Assembly (NCBI GenBank): GCA_030830185.1
Contig: JAURNN010000077.1
Span: forward strand, 1-13,718
From: Bacillota bacterium
Lineage (GTDB): Bacteria; Bacillota_I; Bacilli_A; Acholeplasmatales; Acholeplasmataceae
Direction of reading: 5' to 3'
Length of the DNA: 13,718 nt
Positions 7,068-13,181 of this stretch are shown piece by piece; within the stretch, counting starts at the first letter, position 1, and each line of letters starts with the position of its first letter. Both the position numbers and the translations under genes were made by a program. The notes under the pieces were generated by a model. The model made no database searches. It was not told the DNA's origin and saw nothing but the letters and a program-made list of their open reading frames with translations.

Positions 7068-7591
7068 GTTGTCTCCTTAAATTGATCTAAAAAATCTTTG
7101 CCTTTCATACTTTCTGGCTCGTGATCGATGCATCCTGGAAAACCGTATTGGCGCATCGCATTAAAGGCAACAATCGCAACCGCATTCGATAAATTAATAC
7201 TTCTGACTTTATCAGTGGTTGGAATTCGAAATGTATGAGATAAATTTGCTGCAAGTACTTTCTTATCAAAGCCGGTGGATTCTTTACCAAATAATAAATA
7301 AAGAGATTCAATCGAACTTGGATATGAAATACCTTCATAACTTTGTTTACCATATCTTGATAAAAAATAATAGGTACCTTTATTCTTTTTTACAAATTCT
7401 TCATAATTTTTATACGTATGAAACGTTAAATCTTCAATATAATCAAGACCACTTCTTTTTAACGTGCGATCTGATAACTCAAACCCAAATGGTTCAATAA
7501 GATGTAGTGTTGCACCAATGGCAACACATGTACGCATAATATTTCCTGTATTTTGAGGAATTTCTGGTTCAAATAAAACAATATTAAGCAT
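7064..7591 (-). CDS. trmL: tRNA (cytidine/uridine-2'-O-)-methyltransferase TrmL
   Basis: A 175-residue SPOUT (trefoil-knot) methyltransferase. Motif 1 is at the N-terminus, LFEPEIPQNTGNIMRTC (6-22, with Asn14 and Arg20). The knot motifs LLFGKESTG (99-107) and RSINLSNAVAIVAF (130-143) form the SAM pocket. TrmL modifies the wobble base 34 of tRNA-Leu(CAA) and tRNA-Leu(UAA). A tRNA-Leu(CAA) gene lies about 5.5 kb away in this window. The protein is slightly longer than the usual 155-160 residues because of a C-terminal tail. Its start overlaps the MATE gene by 8 bases, and its TGA stop overlaps the hemolysin-III-like start. The only Shine-Dalgarno is a weak AGG, so coupling to the upstream gene is likely. 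Confidence 0.93.
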   Translation of the reverse strand: MLNIVLFEPEIPQNTGNIMRTCVAIGATLHLIEPFGFELSDRTLKRSGLDYIEDLTFHTYKNYEEFVKKNKGTYYFLSRYGKQSYEGISYPSSIESLYLLFGKESTGFDKKVLAANLSHTFRIPTTDKVRSINLSNAVAIVAFNAMRQYGFPGCIDHEPESMKGKDFLDQFKETT

Positions 7592-8984
7592 GTAATGTTA
7601 CCTGCATTTCATAACGTATTTTTGATTCATAATAAAATCCAAATGGTAAGACAATGATATTTGAAATCATAAGGGCATAAAAAATGGATGCATAATTGCC
7701 TTCTTCAAAGACCATCATAAAAATTAAAACAAGTGGGATTCTAAAGACCCATAATCGAAGTAATGATAAACGCATGGTATATTTAGAGAGTCCTGCACCA
7801 TTAAAAAGGCCAATGAATGTTTGAAAAATGGCCATGAACGGTTGCGTCAGTAAAAACCATAAAGCAAATTCAACACCGATCTCATAACTTCTTGACGTAT
7901 CATTTCCTAAGATGAATGCAACAACTTCTCCTCTTAAAGGAATCATAAAAGCGATTCCTAATAACATGATACCAAGAGAAAGACGTCTTGTTAAGATATA
8001 TGACCTTTTTGCGCGTAATTCATTTTTTTGACCAATATTCATCCCAACATATGTGGCATTCACATTCGATAATGCAATGACAGGATATAAAAGTAACGTT
8101 GTAAATCTTGCGCCAAGTCCAAATCCAGTTGAAACTTCAACACCATAACTCAAGACTAAACTTTGAATAATAATAAACCCAAGCGCAGTCATACCTTGTC
8201 CAAAGGATGCTGGTAAGGCAAAACGGATCACATCTTCAATGGTTTGATGATCAATGATCATATCTTTAAACGCAATTCTAATATGTTTTTTAGACCCAAA
8301 TAAATCTATGAATATAAAAGGGGTAATTAGAGCATTCGCAAGCACTGTTGCATAAGCTGCTCCAGCAATCCCCATCTCAAATACGGCAATAAATACGCCT
8401 GTAAATATCATATTGAGAATGATTGCAATCACATTGAGCAAAACCGGTTTTAATGTTTCACCTTGAGCTTGACGAATGGCTTGATAAATTAAAAACGGAA
8501 AAATAAATAATAAATCAAAACTTCTTATTAAAAAATATTCAGATGCAAATGATAATCCAATGCCTTCAGCACCCATTGCTTTTGCGATTAAATGGGAATC
8601 AAAGAAAATACCACTAACACCAATGAGTAGTAACACAATTAATAATGAAATAAGGACACCAATAAGCATTAATCGTGATGCATATTTTTTTGCAAGATCA
8701 TACCGATCTGCACCAATATATTGACTCACAATCGCAACTGCACCAACACTTAACCCAATTCCAATTGATAAAAACAAAAAGTTCACCGGAAAATAAATGT
8801 TAATTGCTGATAATGCAGAATCGAGTTCTAATTGCGTGTACCCTCTCATCCTAGCAACAAAAATCGCATCCACTAAATCATGGAGCGATTTTAAAACGTT
8901 GTTTAAAAAGATCGGTATAGAAAGTAAGATGAGACCTTTTAAGATGCTTTTATCATGTAAAACAAGATGCATGTTTTTTGACAT
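7584..8984 (-). CDS. MATE-family multidrug/cation antiporter
   Basis: The 466-residue, strongly hydrophobic protein has about twelve predicted membrane helices. It carries MATE signatures: ILLSIPIFLNN-like helix 1, VGAVAIVSQYIGA (about 80-92), and IRQAQGETLKP (170-180) after helix 5, with the second half repeating the fold. Such proteins export drugs or metabolites using a Na+ or H+ gradient; the substrate here is unknown. The ATG at 8982-8984 shares its first base with the pncB stop (TAATG), a classic coupling arrangement, although the Shine-Dalgarno (GAAAGA) is weak. A Met five codons in is an alternative start. The gene lies between pncB and trmL in one overlapping cluster, so it is probably expressed with NAD salvage. 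Confidence 0.93.
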   Translation of the reverse strand: MSKNMHLVLHDKSILKGLILLSIPIFLNNVLKSLHDLVDAIFVARMRGYTQLELDSALSAINIYFPVNFLFLSIGIGLSVGAVAIVSQYIGADRYDLAKKYASRLMLIGVLISLLIVLLLIGVSGIFFDSHLIAKAMGAEGIGLSFASEYFLIRSFDLLFIFPFLIYQAIRQAQGETLKPVLLNVIAIILNMIFTGVFIAVFEMGIAGAAYATVLANALITPFIFIDLFGSKKHIRIAFKDMIIDHQTIEDVIRFALPASFGQGMTALGFIIIQSLVLSYGVEVSTGFGLGARFTTLLLYPVIALSNVNATYVGMNIGQKNELRAKRSYILTRRLSLGIMLLGIAFMIPLRGEVVAFILGNDTSRSYEIGVEFALWFLLTQPFMAIFQTFIGLFNGAGLSKYTMRLSLLRLWVFRIPLVLIFMMVFEEGNYASIFYALMISNIIVLPFGFYYESKIRYEMQVTLHA

Positions 8985-10411
8985 TATTTTTGATATCTTT
9001 CAATAAGTGCTTGTTTTAAATCATACAAGTCTTTAGAATAATCTACATAATAGCCATGTGGGTTTTCAAGTCTTCTTACTTCTATATAAATACACTCTAA
9101 AGCTACCTTACGGTATGTTCTTATGTCATGAACAGTTGGTAAGTTATAGACAAGCTTACCTTGCTTATAAATTGGATGAAGTAAAGGTTTCACTTGATAG
9201 TTTTCTATCCATTGTTTTTTAAATGGATAGATAGGATCAAATAATAAATAAGGTTTAGATGCATCAATCAATTCATCAAATAACGTGATGACATCAGCTT
9301 TTGCAATTCCTTCTTGAAAGAAACGATATACTTGCTTAAACCCTGGTAGGGTTGTTTTTACTGGATTATCAGATAATTTAATTTTTGGTTCTAATTTCCC
9401 ATTTTCTTCAATAGCAACAAGTTTAAAGACACCACCAAAAACAGACTCACTTTTGGCTGTTACTAAGCGTTCTCCCACGCCAAATGCATCAATTTTAGCA
9501 CCTTGACTAATAAGATCACGAATTAAAAACTCATCTAATGAATTAGAAACCGTAATGGTTGTATCAACAAGTCCAGCTTCATCTAACATGATTCGAGCTT
9601 GTTTCGATAAATAGGCTAAATCCCCACTATCAAGGCGAATCCCTTTGAGTGATTTTCCAAGTGGTTTTAAAATGTCTTCATGAATTTTAATGGCATTCGG
9701 AACACCCGATTTTAACGTGTGATACGTGTCTACTAGTAATACGCAATTGTTAGGATAGGTATTCGCGTAGGCTTTAAATGCATCGTATTCGTTTTCAAAA
9801 CTTTGGATAAAAGCATGTGCCATGGTACCAAGCGCTGGAATTTGATATTGATAATCTGCATAGGTATTCGATGTGCCTACCGCACCAGCGATATAAGCCG
9901 CTCTTGCACCAAAAATAGAAGCATCATAACCATGCGCGCGTCTTGCACCAAATTCTAAAACAGCACGACCTTGAGCGGCATGAACAATACGAGATGCTTT
10001 GGTTGCGATTAAACTTTGGTGATTAATCGTGAGTAACACCATGGTTTCAATAAGTTGGCATTCAATAATGGGACCTTTAATGACCATGATCGGTTCATTA
10101 GGAAATATTGGTGTACCCTCTTTCATCGAGTAGACATCACAACTAAATGTAAAGTTTTGTAAATACTTTAAAAAGCGTTCATCAAAAATCTTTTTACTTC
10201 TTAAATACGCAAGTTCTTCTTCATTAAAAGATAGTTTTTCTAAATAGGCAATCACTTGTTCCAAACCAGCAAAAATCGCGTAGCCGCCGTCATCAGGAAC
10301 AGATCGAAAAAACACATCAAAAACTGCTTCTGTGTGTTCTTTTCCAGTGACAAAATAACCATTTGCCATTGTGAGTTCATAAAAATCCATTAATAAATTA
10401 AGTTCACGCAT
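8984..10411 (-). CDS. pncB: Nicotinate phosphoribosyltransferase (NAD salvage)
   Basis: A 475-residue NAPRT, which joins nicotinate and PRPP to nicotinate mononucleotide with ATP hydrolysis, the first step of the Preiss-Handler route to NAD. Motifs are MDFYELTMANGYF (8-20), EFGARRAHG (153-161), the phosphorylated-His segment GTMAHAF with His199, VDTYHTLKSG (227-236), GIRLDSGDL (257-265), TVSNSLDEF and DAFGVGERLVT. I chose the second of two adjacent ATGs (10409-10411), six bases after AAGGAG (10418-10423). An in-frame ATG at 10465 exists but reads through the 35-bp palindrome and its extension is not family sequence. The gene heads an overlapping cluster with MATE, trmL and the hemolysin-III-like gene, and is divergent from yaaA. 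Confidence 0.95.
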   Translation of the reverse strand: MRELNLLMDFYELTMANGYFVTGKEHTEAVFDVFFRSVPDDGGYAIFAGLEQVIAYLEKLSFNEEELAYLRSKKIFDERFLKYLQNFTFSCDVYSMKEGTPIFPNEPIMVIKGPIIECQLIETMVLLTINHQSLIATKASRIVHAAQGRAVLEFGARRAHGYDASIFGARAAYIAGAVGTSNTYADYQYQIPALGTMAHAFIQSFENEYDAFKAYANTYPNNCVLLVDTYHTLKSGVPNAIKIHEDILKPLGKSLKGIRLDSGDLAYLSKQARIMLDEAGLVDTTITVSNSLDEFLIRDLISQGAKIDAFGVGERLVTAKSESVFGGVFKLVAIEENGKLEPKIKLSDNPVKTTLPGFKQVYRFFQEGIAKADVITLFDELIDASKPYLLFDPIYPFKKQWIENYQVKPLLHPIYKQGKLVYNLPTVHDIRTYRKVALECIYIEVRRLENPHGYYVDYSKDLYDLKQALIERYQK

Positions 10412-10432
10412 CATCTGCTCCTTAGCATGTTT

Positions 10433-10467
10433 TATTGTATCATAATAACTATTATTTTGATACAATA
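10433..10467. promoter_or_regulatory. 35-bp palindrome with two divergent extended -10 promoters between pncB and yaaA
   Basis: The arms TATTGTATCA (10433-10442) and TGATACAATA (10458-10467) are perfect 10-bp inverted repeats. An inner pair AATAA/TTATT (10444-10448 and 10452-10456) continues the symmetry, so 15 of 17 base pairs match about position 10450. Each arm holds the extended -10 TGATACAAT: rightward for yaaA (10458-10466) and leftward for pncB (10434-10442). Neither has a good -35 at 17 bases. Predicted starts are near 10473 and 10427, giving short leaders. The layout suggests an operator for a dimeric regulator acting on both promoters, or simply mirrored promoters that exclude each other. 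The symmetry is seen; the function is inferred. Confidence 0.55.
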
Positions 10468-10482
10468 GTGATGAGGTTTAAC

Positions 10483-11151
10483 ATGATTATATTGCTCTCA
10501 CCAGCCAAAACAATGAATTTAAAACATCCTCAAAAAGATTTTCATTGTTCCTTTGAACAGGATGCTTTAAAACTAAGATCATCTTTGACTTCAATGTCAG
10601 TAAAACGTCTAATGACTTTTTTTAATATCTCTAAAGATGTTGCATTAAATACATATGATTATTATCATAGTGAAGATACTTATGTAACATATGATATGTT
10701 TGATGGGATTGCGTATCGAATTTTAAAGCAATTATCACCTCAAGTACCAAAAAACATTTATGCCTTGTCTGGATTATATGGACTTCTTCATTTATCAGAT
10801 ACTATTTATCCATATCGACTTGATTTAAAACATCCTAAAAAAGGATCACTTGTTACTTATTGGCGTCAAAAACTATATGAAAAGTTAAAAGATGAAGATA
10901 TGATCATTTCGTGTTTATCTTCAGAATATGACGTTTTGCTTGATGAAAGACTTCATGTGATTCATGTAGAGATTTACAAAGACAATAAAAAAGCACCAAG
11001 TGTCGATGCTAAAAAAGTACGTGCAGCATTTTCAGTTCATTTAGATACATATGGCATGAACAAAGTTACATCTTTTGAATTTATGAATTATCAAGTAATG
11101 AGTCAAACAAATACAATAATTCACATTAAATATATTAAAAAAAGCACGTGA
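10483..11151 (+). CDS. yaaA: YaaA (DUF328/UPF0246) peroxide-stress protein
   Basis: A 222-residue member of the YaaA family. It begins MIILLSPAKTMN, the family's diagnostic N-terminus, with later blocks TYDMFDGIAYRIL (69-81), LSGLYGLL (95-102), YPYRLDL (109-115) and TYWRQKLYEKL (125-135). E. coli YaaA is induced by hydrogen peroxide and lowers free iron, limiting oxidative DNA damage; the fold binds DNA. This copy is shorter than the roughly 257-residue enterobacterial proteins, mainly toward the C-terminus, but the core blocks are present. I chose the ATG at 10483 because the family begins there and GAGG lies six bases upstream. In-frame ATGs at 10435 and 10471 would add non-family sequence. 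It is the only complete plus-strand gene here, ending with TGA inside the shared terminator. Confidence 0.93.
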   Translation: MIILLSPAKTMNLKHPQKDFHCSFEQDALKLRSSLTSMSVKRLMTFFNISKDVALNTYDYYHSEDTYVTYDMFDGIAYRILKQLSPQVPKNIYALSGLYGLLHLSDTIYPYRLDLKHPKKGSLVTYWRQKLYEKLKDEDMIISCLSSEYDVLLDERLHVIHVEIYKDNKKAPSVDAKKVRAAFSVHLDTYGMNKVTSFEFMNYQVMSQTNTIIHIKYIKKST

Positions 11152-11164
11152 GTGCTTTTTTAAT
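11138..11164. terminator. Bidirectional terminator shared by yaaA and the convergent membrane-protein gene
   Basis: A 10-bp perfect stem (AAAAAAGCAC with GTGCTTTTTT) has a GTGA tetraloop on the plus strand and an A/T run on both sides. It can therefore end transcription from either direction. The yaaA TGA stop (11149-11151) lies in the loop, and the stop of the opposing gene (TAA, 11160-11162 on the minus strand) lies at the edge of one arm. Confidence 0.88.
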
Positions 11165-11900
11165 TTCTAAAGAATCCTAATATTCCAAATAAAGAACCAA
11201 AAATAATAAAATCATATCCAAAGAGTAAACTGTAGTTTTTAATAATTTCATAAATATTTGCTGGTATGAATGAATCAATGAGAACAACTTTTGCAAATTC
11301 AACAAATAATGCAAGTAACACTAGGTCAACACCAATTCTCACAAGTGTTAAACTAAAACGTTTAGGTTTCCTAAAAACTAGTAATAATGTTAGCAACACA
11401 AATGTAATAAATACCGTTAATAATCCAACAAACTCATGCAATGTTAATAATTGTTCAAGTAGTGGATTAATAAGATCGAAAACAGGATTTAAAAAATCTG
11501 GTCTAACAAGATTTATATATCCAATATATAACGTTTCTTCTGATAACATCACTAAATAACTTAAGAAAATCGATACCGTTAACAATACTTTAATGAAGAC
11601 GGATTTAGAAACGGTCCATGTAAATAGCAAAAGTCCTAATACAAGAGTTGTAAGAAGATAAAAGGTATCATTTAAAATATCAATTGATGAAATCGTATCT
11701 TGAATAGGTTGCAAGAGTGGACGAATTAAATCCATTAAAATAAATTCGGCTTGTGTTTCAAATATTAAATGAAAGATAAACAATGAAAATACTACTGTAA
11801 ATAAAAGAAAACTTAATGTTCTAAGTAATTTTGTTAGTACTGATGTTTGGTCCTTGTTGACAATCACTTGTTGAACTTGAACGACTTGTTGTTTTTTCAT
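11160..11900 (-). CDS. Six-helix membrane protein of unknown function with internal repeats
   Basis: I do not recognise this 246-residue protein. A Gln/Val-rich cytoplasmic-type start (1-20) precedes six hydrophobic segments at roughly 29-48, 80-97, 101-120, 157-176, 186-205 and 229-244. They group as three hairpins, each with a similar amphipathic linker: MDLIRPLLQPI (56-66), INLVRPDFLNPV (129-140) and IDSFIPANIYEI (208-219). This suggests a threefold internal duplication. The linkers may line a pore or lie on the membrane surface, but no catalytic motif is visible. AGGTG lies upstream of the ATG. It seems to be a single-gene unit with a possible extended -10 (11924-11932), sharing its terminator with yaaA. 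CvpA-like or other small membrane families are possible but not supported by a clear motif. Confidence 0.8.
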   Translation of the reverse strand: MKKQQVVQVQQVIVNKDQTSVLTKLLRTLSFLLFTVVFSLFIFHLIFETQAEFILMDLIRPLLQPIQDTISSIDILNDTFYLLTTLVLGLLLFTWTVSKSVFIKVLLTVSIFLSYLVMLSEETLYIGYINLVRPDFLNPVFDLINPLLEQLLTLHEFVGLLTVFITFVLLTLLLVFRKPKRFSLTLVRIGVDLVLLALFVEFAKVVLIDSFIPANIYEIIKNYSLLFGYDFIIFGSLFGILGFFRN

Positions 11901-11923
11901 AAATTCACCTTTTCCTCATCATT

Positions 11924-11932
11924 ATTTTATCA
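11924..11932 (-). promoter_or_regulatory. Possible extended -10 promoter for the six-helix membrane protein
   Basis: TGATAAAAT on the minus strand fits an extended -10, lying 23 bases upstream of the ATG. The -35 position falls in the T-run of the upstream gene's terminator and has no consensus match. The ribosome binding site AGGTG lies between it and the start codon. Confidence 0.4.
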
Positions 11933-11940
11933 TATTCAAA

Positions 11941-11970
11941 CGAAAAAAAAAGTCTCATGACGAGACTTTT
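11941..11970 (-). terminator. Rho-independent terminator of the PTS permease gene
   Basis: A 9-bp stem (AAAAGTCTC with GAGACTTTT; plus arms 11948-11956 and 11962-11970) with a five-base loop is followed by a run of nine Us on the minus strand, counting those in the stem. It overlaps the last bases of the gene's stop codon (11969-11971). Confidence 0.88.
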
Positions 11971-13066
11971 ACACAATGTCATTTAATACGTTAAAATCGC
12001 CATCAACTATTGACCCTTTTTTCCTTAAAAATAAGTCAAACACATACACTAAACTCAACCCTAATATAAAGATAAGACCAATAGAGATAAAGGCATTTAA
12101 ACTATAATCCATTGCAAACAACGTTTGAAGTGGACCCACTAAACCGGAAGTACCCATCCCTGCACCTGTGAATGTTGTTTTTGTTTGGAAGAGTAAGACA
12201 ATAATTGGTGCTGCAATGCCTGAAGCTAAAATCGTTGGTAACCAAATCACTGGTTTTCTTAAGATGTTTTTAAATTGTAGCATCGATGTTCCAAAGGCAA
12301 TGGATAATACCATACCGAGTGAATTATCTTTTCTAGATTGTAAGGCAAATCCTAACATTTGAATCGATGTACCAACAACTGCTGCACCACCTGCAATACC
12401 GAGGGATGATGTTGGATCTAAAGATGCTGGATTTAACCCTAAACGAATGGTAATTGCAATCGCTGCAGATGATAACGGGGAAGTCAATAAGATTCCCATC
12501 ACCATTGAAATAATAATGGTCATCGGAAGTGGTGCAATACTTGTTGCACCTTCAATAAATCCAGCGATACCATTGATTAAAAATCCAATTGGGGCTGAAT
12601 AGATAAGTGTAAAGATGATTGCTAAAAAGACTGAGGTTAACGGTATGAGTAAAATATCAATGGGTGTCTTCTTTTTTAAGACATAACGCATCGCAATTAA
12701 TGAAGACACAACAACTGCATATACAGTTAATGGTTCATTAAAGACAGGAAACACGGCCCCATTCTTAAATGCATCGGTTGCAACTTGTATCCCATCAGTA
12801 AAACTCACTCTAAATGACGTTGCAATGCCACCAATGATACCTGCTGTTACAAGTTTCAATCCATCTAATTTAAGAGATAACCCAATGCCTAATCCAATAC
12901 CAGCACCCATTAGAGAACCTAGTGTAATGTATATTGGACTTGTTAAAAAAGGAATACCTAATAATTTTCCAATTTGATCGATTATGACCCCAACAATTAA
13001 GGTTGAAAATAATCCATAAGTCATACCATTCATTGTTTTCATTGCAAAAGCTTGTACATTTTTCAT
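11969..13066 (-). CDS. PTS_EIIC_2-type sugar permease (PTS transporter subunit IIC)
   Basis: The 365-residue hydrophobic protein has about nine or ten membrane segments. Gly-rich family motifs include LGSLMGAGIGLGIGL (49-63), LTSPLSSAAIAI (194-205), GGAAVVGTSIQMLGFA (226-241) and GAGMGTSGLVGPL (301-313), which I associate with the PTS_EIIC_2 family. These are annotated as IIC subunits that move a sugar while phosphorylating it, but the substrate is unknown. No IIA or IIB gene or fused domain is present, so it either borrows these from elsewhere or works without them. The ATG follows a near-perfect AAGGAGG. The gene starts 25 bases after the tRNA-Leu 3' end with no visible terminator or promoter between, suggesting transcription with argS and the tRNA. 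The C-terminal tail (RKKGSIVDGDFN) is short and hydrophilic. Confidence 0.85.
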   Translation of the reverse strand: MKNVQAFAMKTMNGMTYGLFSTLIVGVIIDQIGKLLGIPFLTSPIYITLGSLMGAGIGLGIGLSLKLDGLKLVTAGIIGGIATSFRVSFTDGIQVATDAFKNGAVFPVFNEPLTVYAVVVSSLIAMRYVLKKKTPIDILLIPLTSVFLAIIFTLIYSAPIGFLINGIAGFIEGATSIAPLPMTIIISMVMGILLTSPLSSAAIAITIRLGLNPASLDPTSSLGIAGGAAVVGTSIQMLGFALQSRKDNSLGMVLSIAFGTSMLQFKNILRKPVIWLPTILASGIAAPIIVLLFQTKTTFTGAGMGTSGLVGPLQTLFAMDYSLNAFISIGLIFILGLSLVYVFDLFLRKKGSIVDGDFNVLNDIV

Positions 13067-13079
13067 GTTTCCTCCTTTT

Positions 13080-13093
13080 CACCTTTAAAGGTG
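13080..13093. repeat. 14-bp perfect palindrome at the tRNA 3' end
   Basis: CACCTTTAAAGGTG is self-complementary and includes the last two bases of the tRNA CCA end. It lies just before the AAGGAGG of the PTS gene. As RNA it could form only a very small hairpin (4-bp CACC/GGTG with a six-base loop). Function is unknown; chance is possible at this length. Confidence 0.4.
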
Positions 13094-13176
13094 GTCCCCG
13101 CGGCCGGACTCGAACCAGCACGGATTGCTCCACCAGATTTTGAGTCTGGCACGTCTACCAATTTCATCACGCGGGG
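13092..13176 (-). tRNA. tRNA-Leu (anticodon CAA)
   Basis: An 85-base class II tRNA including an encoded CCA. The acceptor CCCCGCG pairs with CGCGGGG, with A as discriminator, as expected for Leu. The D-arm has AATTGGTAGAC. The anticodon stem CCAGA/TCTGG holds loop CTCAAAA, so the anticodon is CAA and reads UUG. A short variable arm (GGA-GCAA-TCC) and a T-arm GCTGG-TTCGAGT-CCGGC complete the fold. It is much richer in G+C than its surroundings. It begins five bases after the argS stop and ends 25 bases before the PTS gene, so it is probably cut from a longer transcript. It is a likely substrate for TrmL in this window (position 34). Confidence 0.96.
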
Positions 13177-13181
13177 GTAAA

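Noticed and set aside
7105..7353. Second minus-strand frame inside trmL
   Set aside because: Out of frame with a complete SPOUT gene and lacking recognisable motifs.
11266..11559. Asn/Ser/Thr-rich plus-strand open frame opposite the six-helix membrane protein
   Set aside because: The Asn-rich composition is what antisense reading of Leu/Ile/Val-rich membrane codons gives; no start signal is present.
12870..13133. An 87-codon minus-strand open frame reading through the tRNA-Leu and into the PTS gene
   Set aside because: It is the tRNA and the PTS gene read out of frame; the product is low-complexity and the true PTS start has a strong ribosome binding site.
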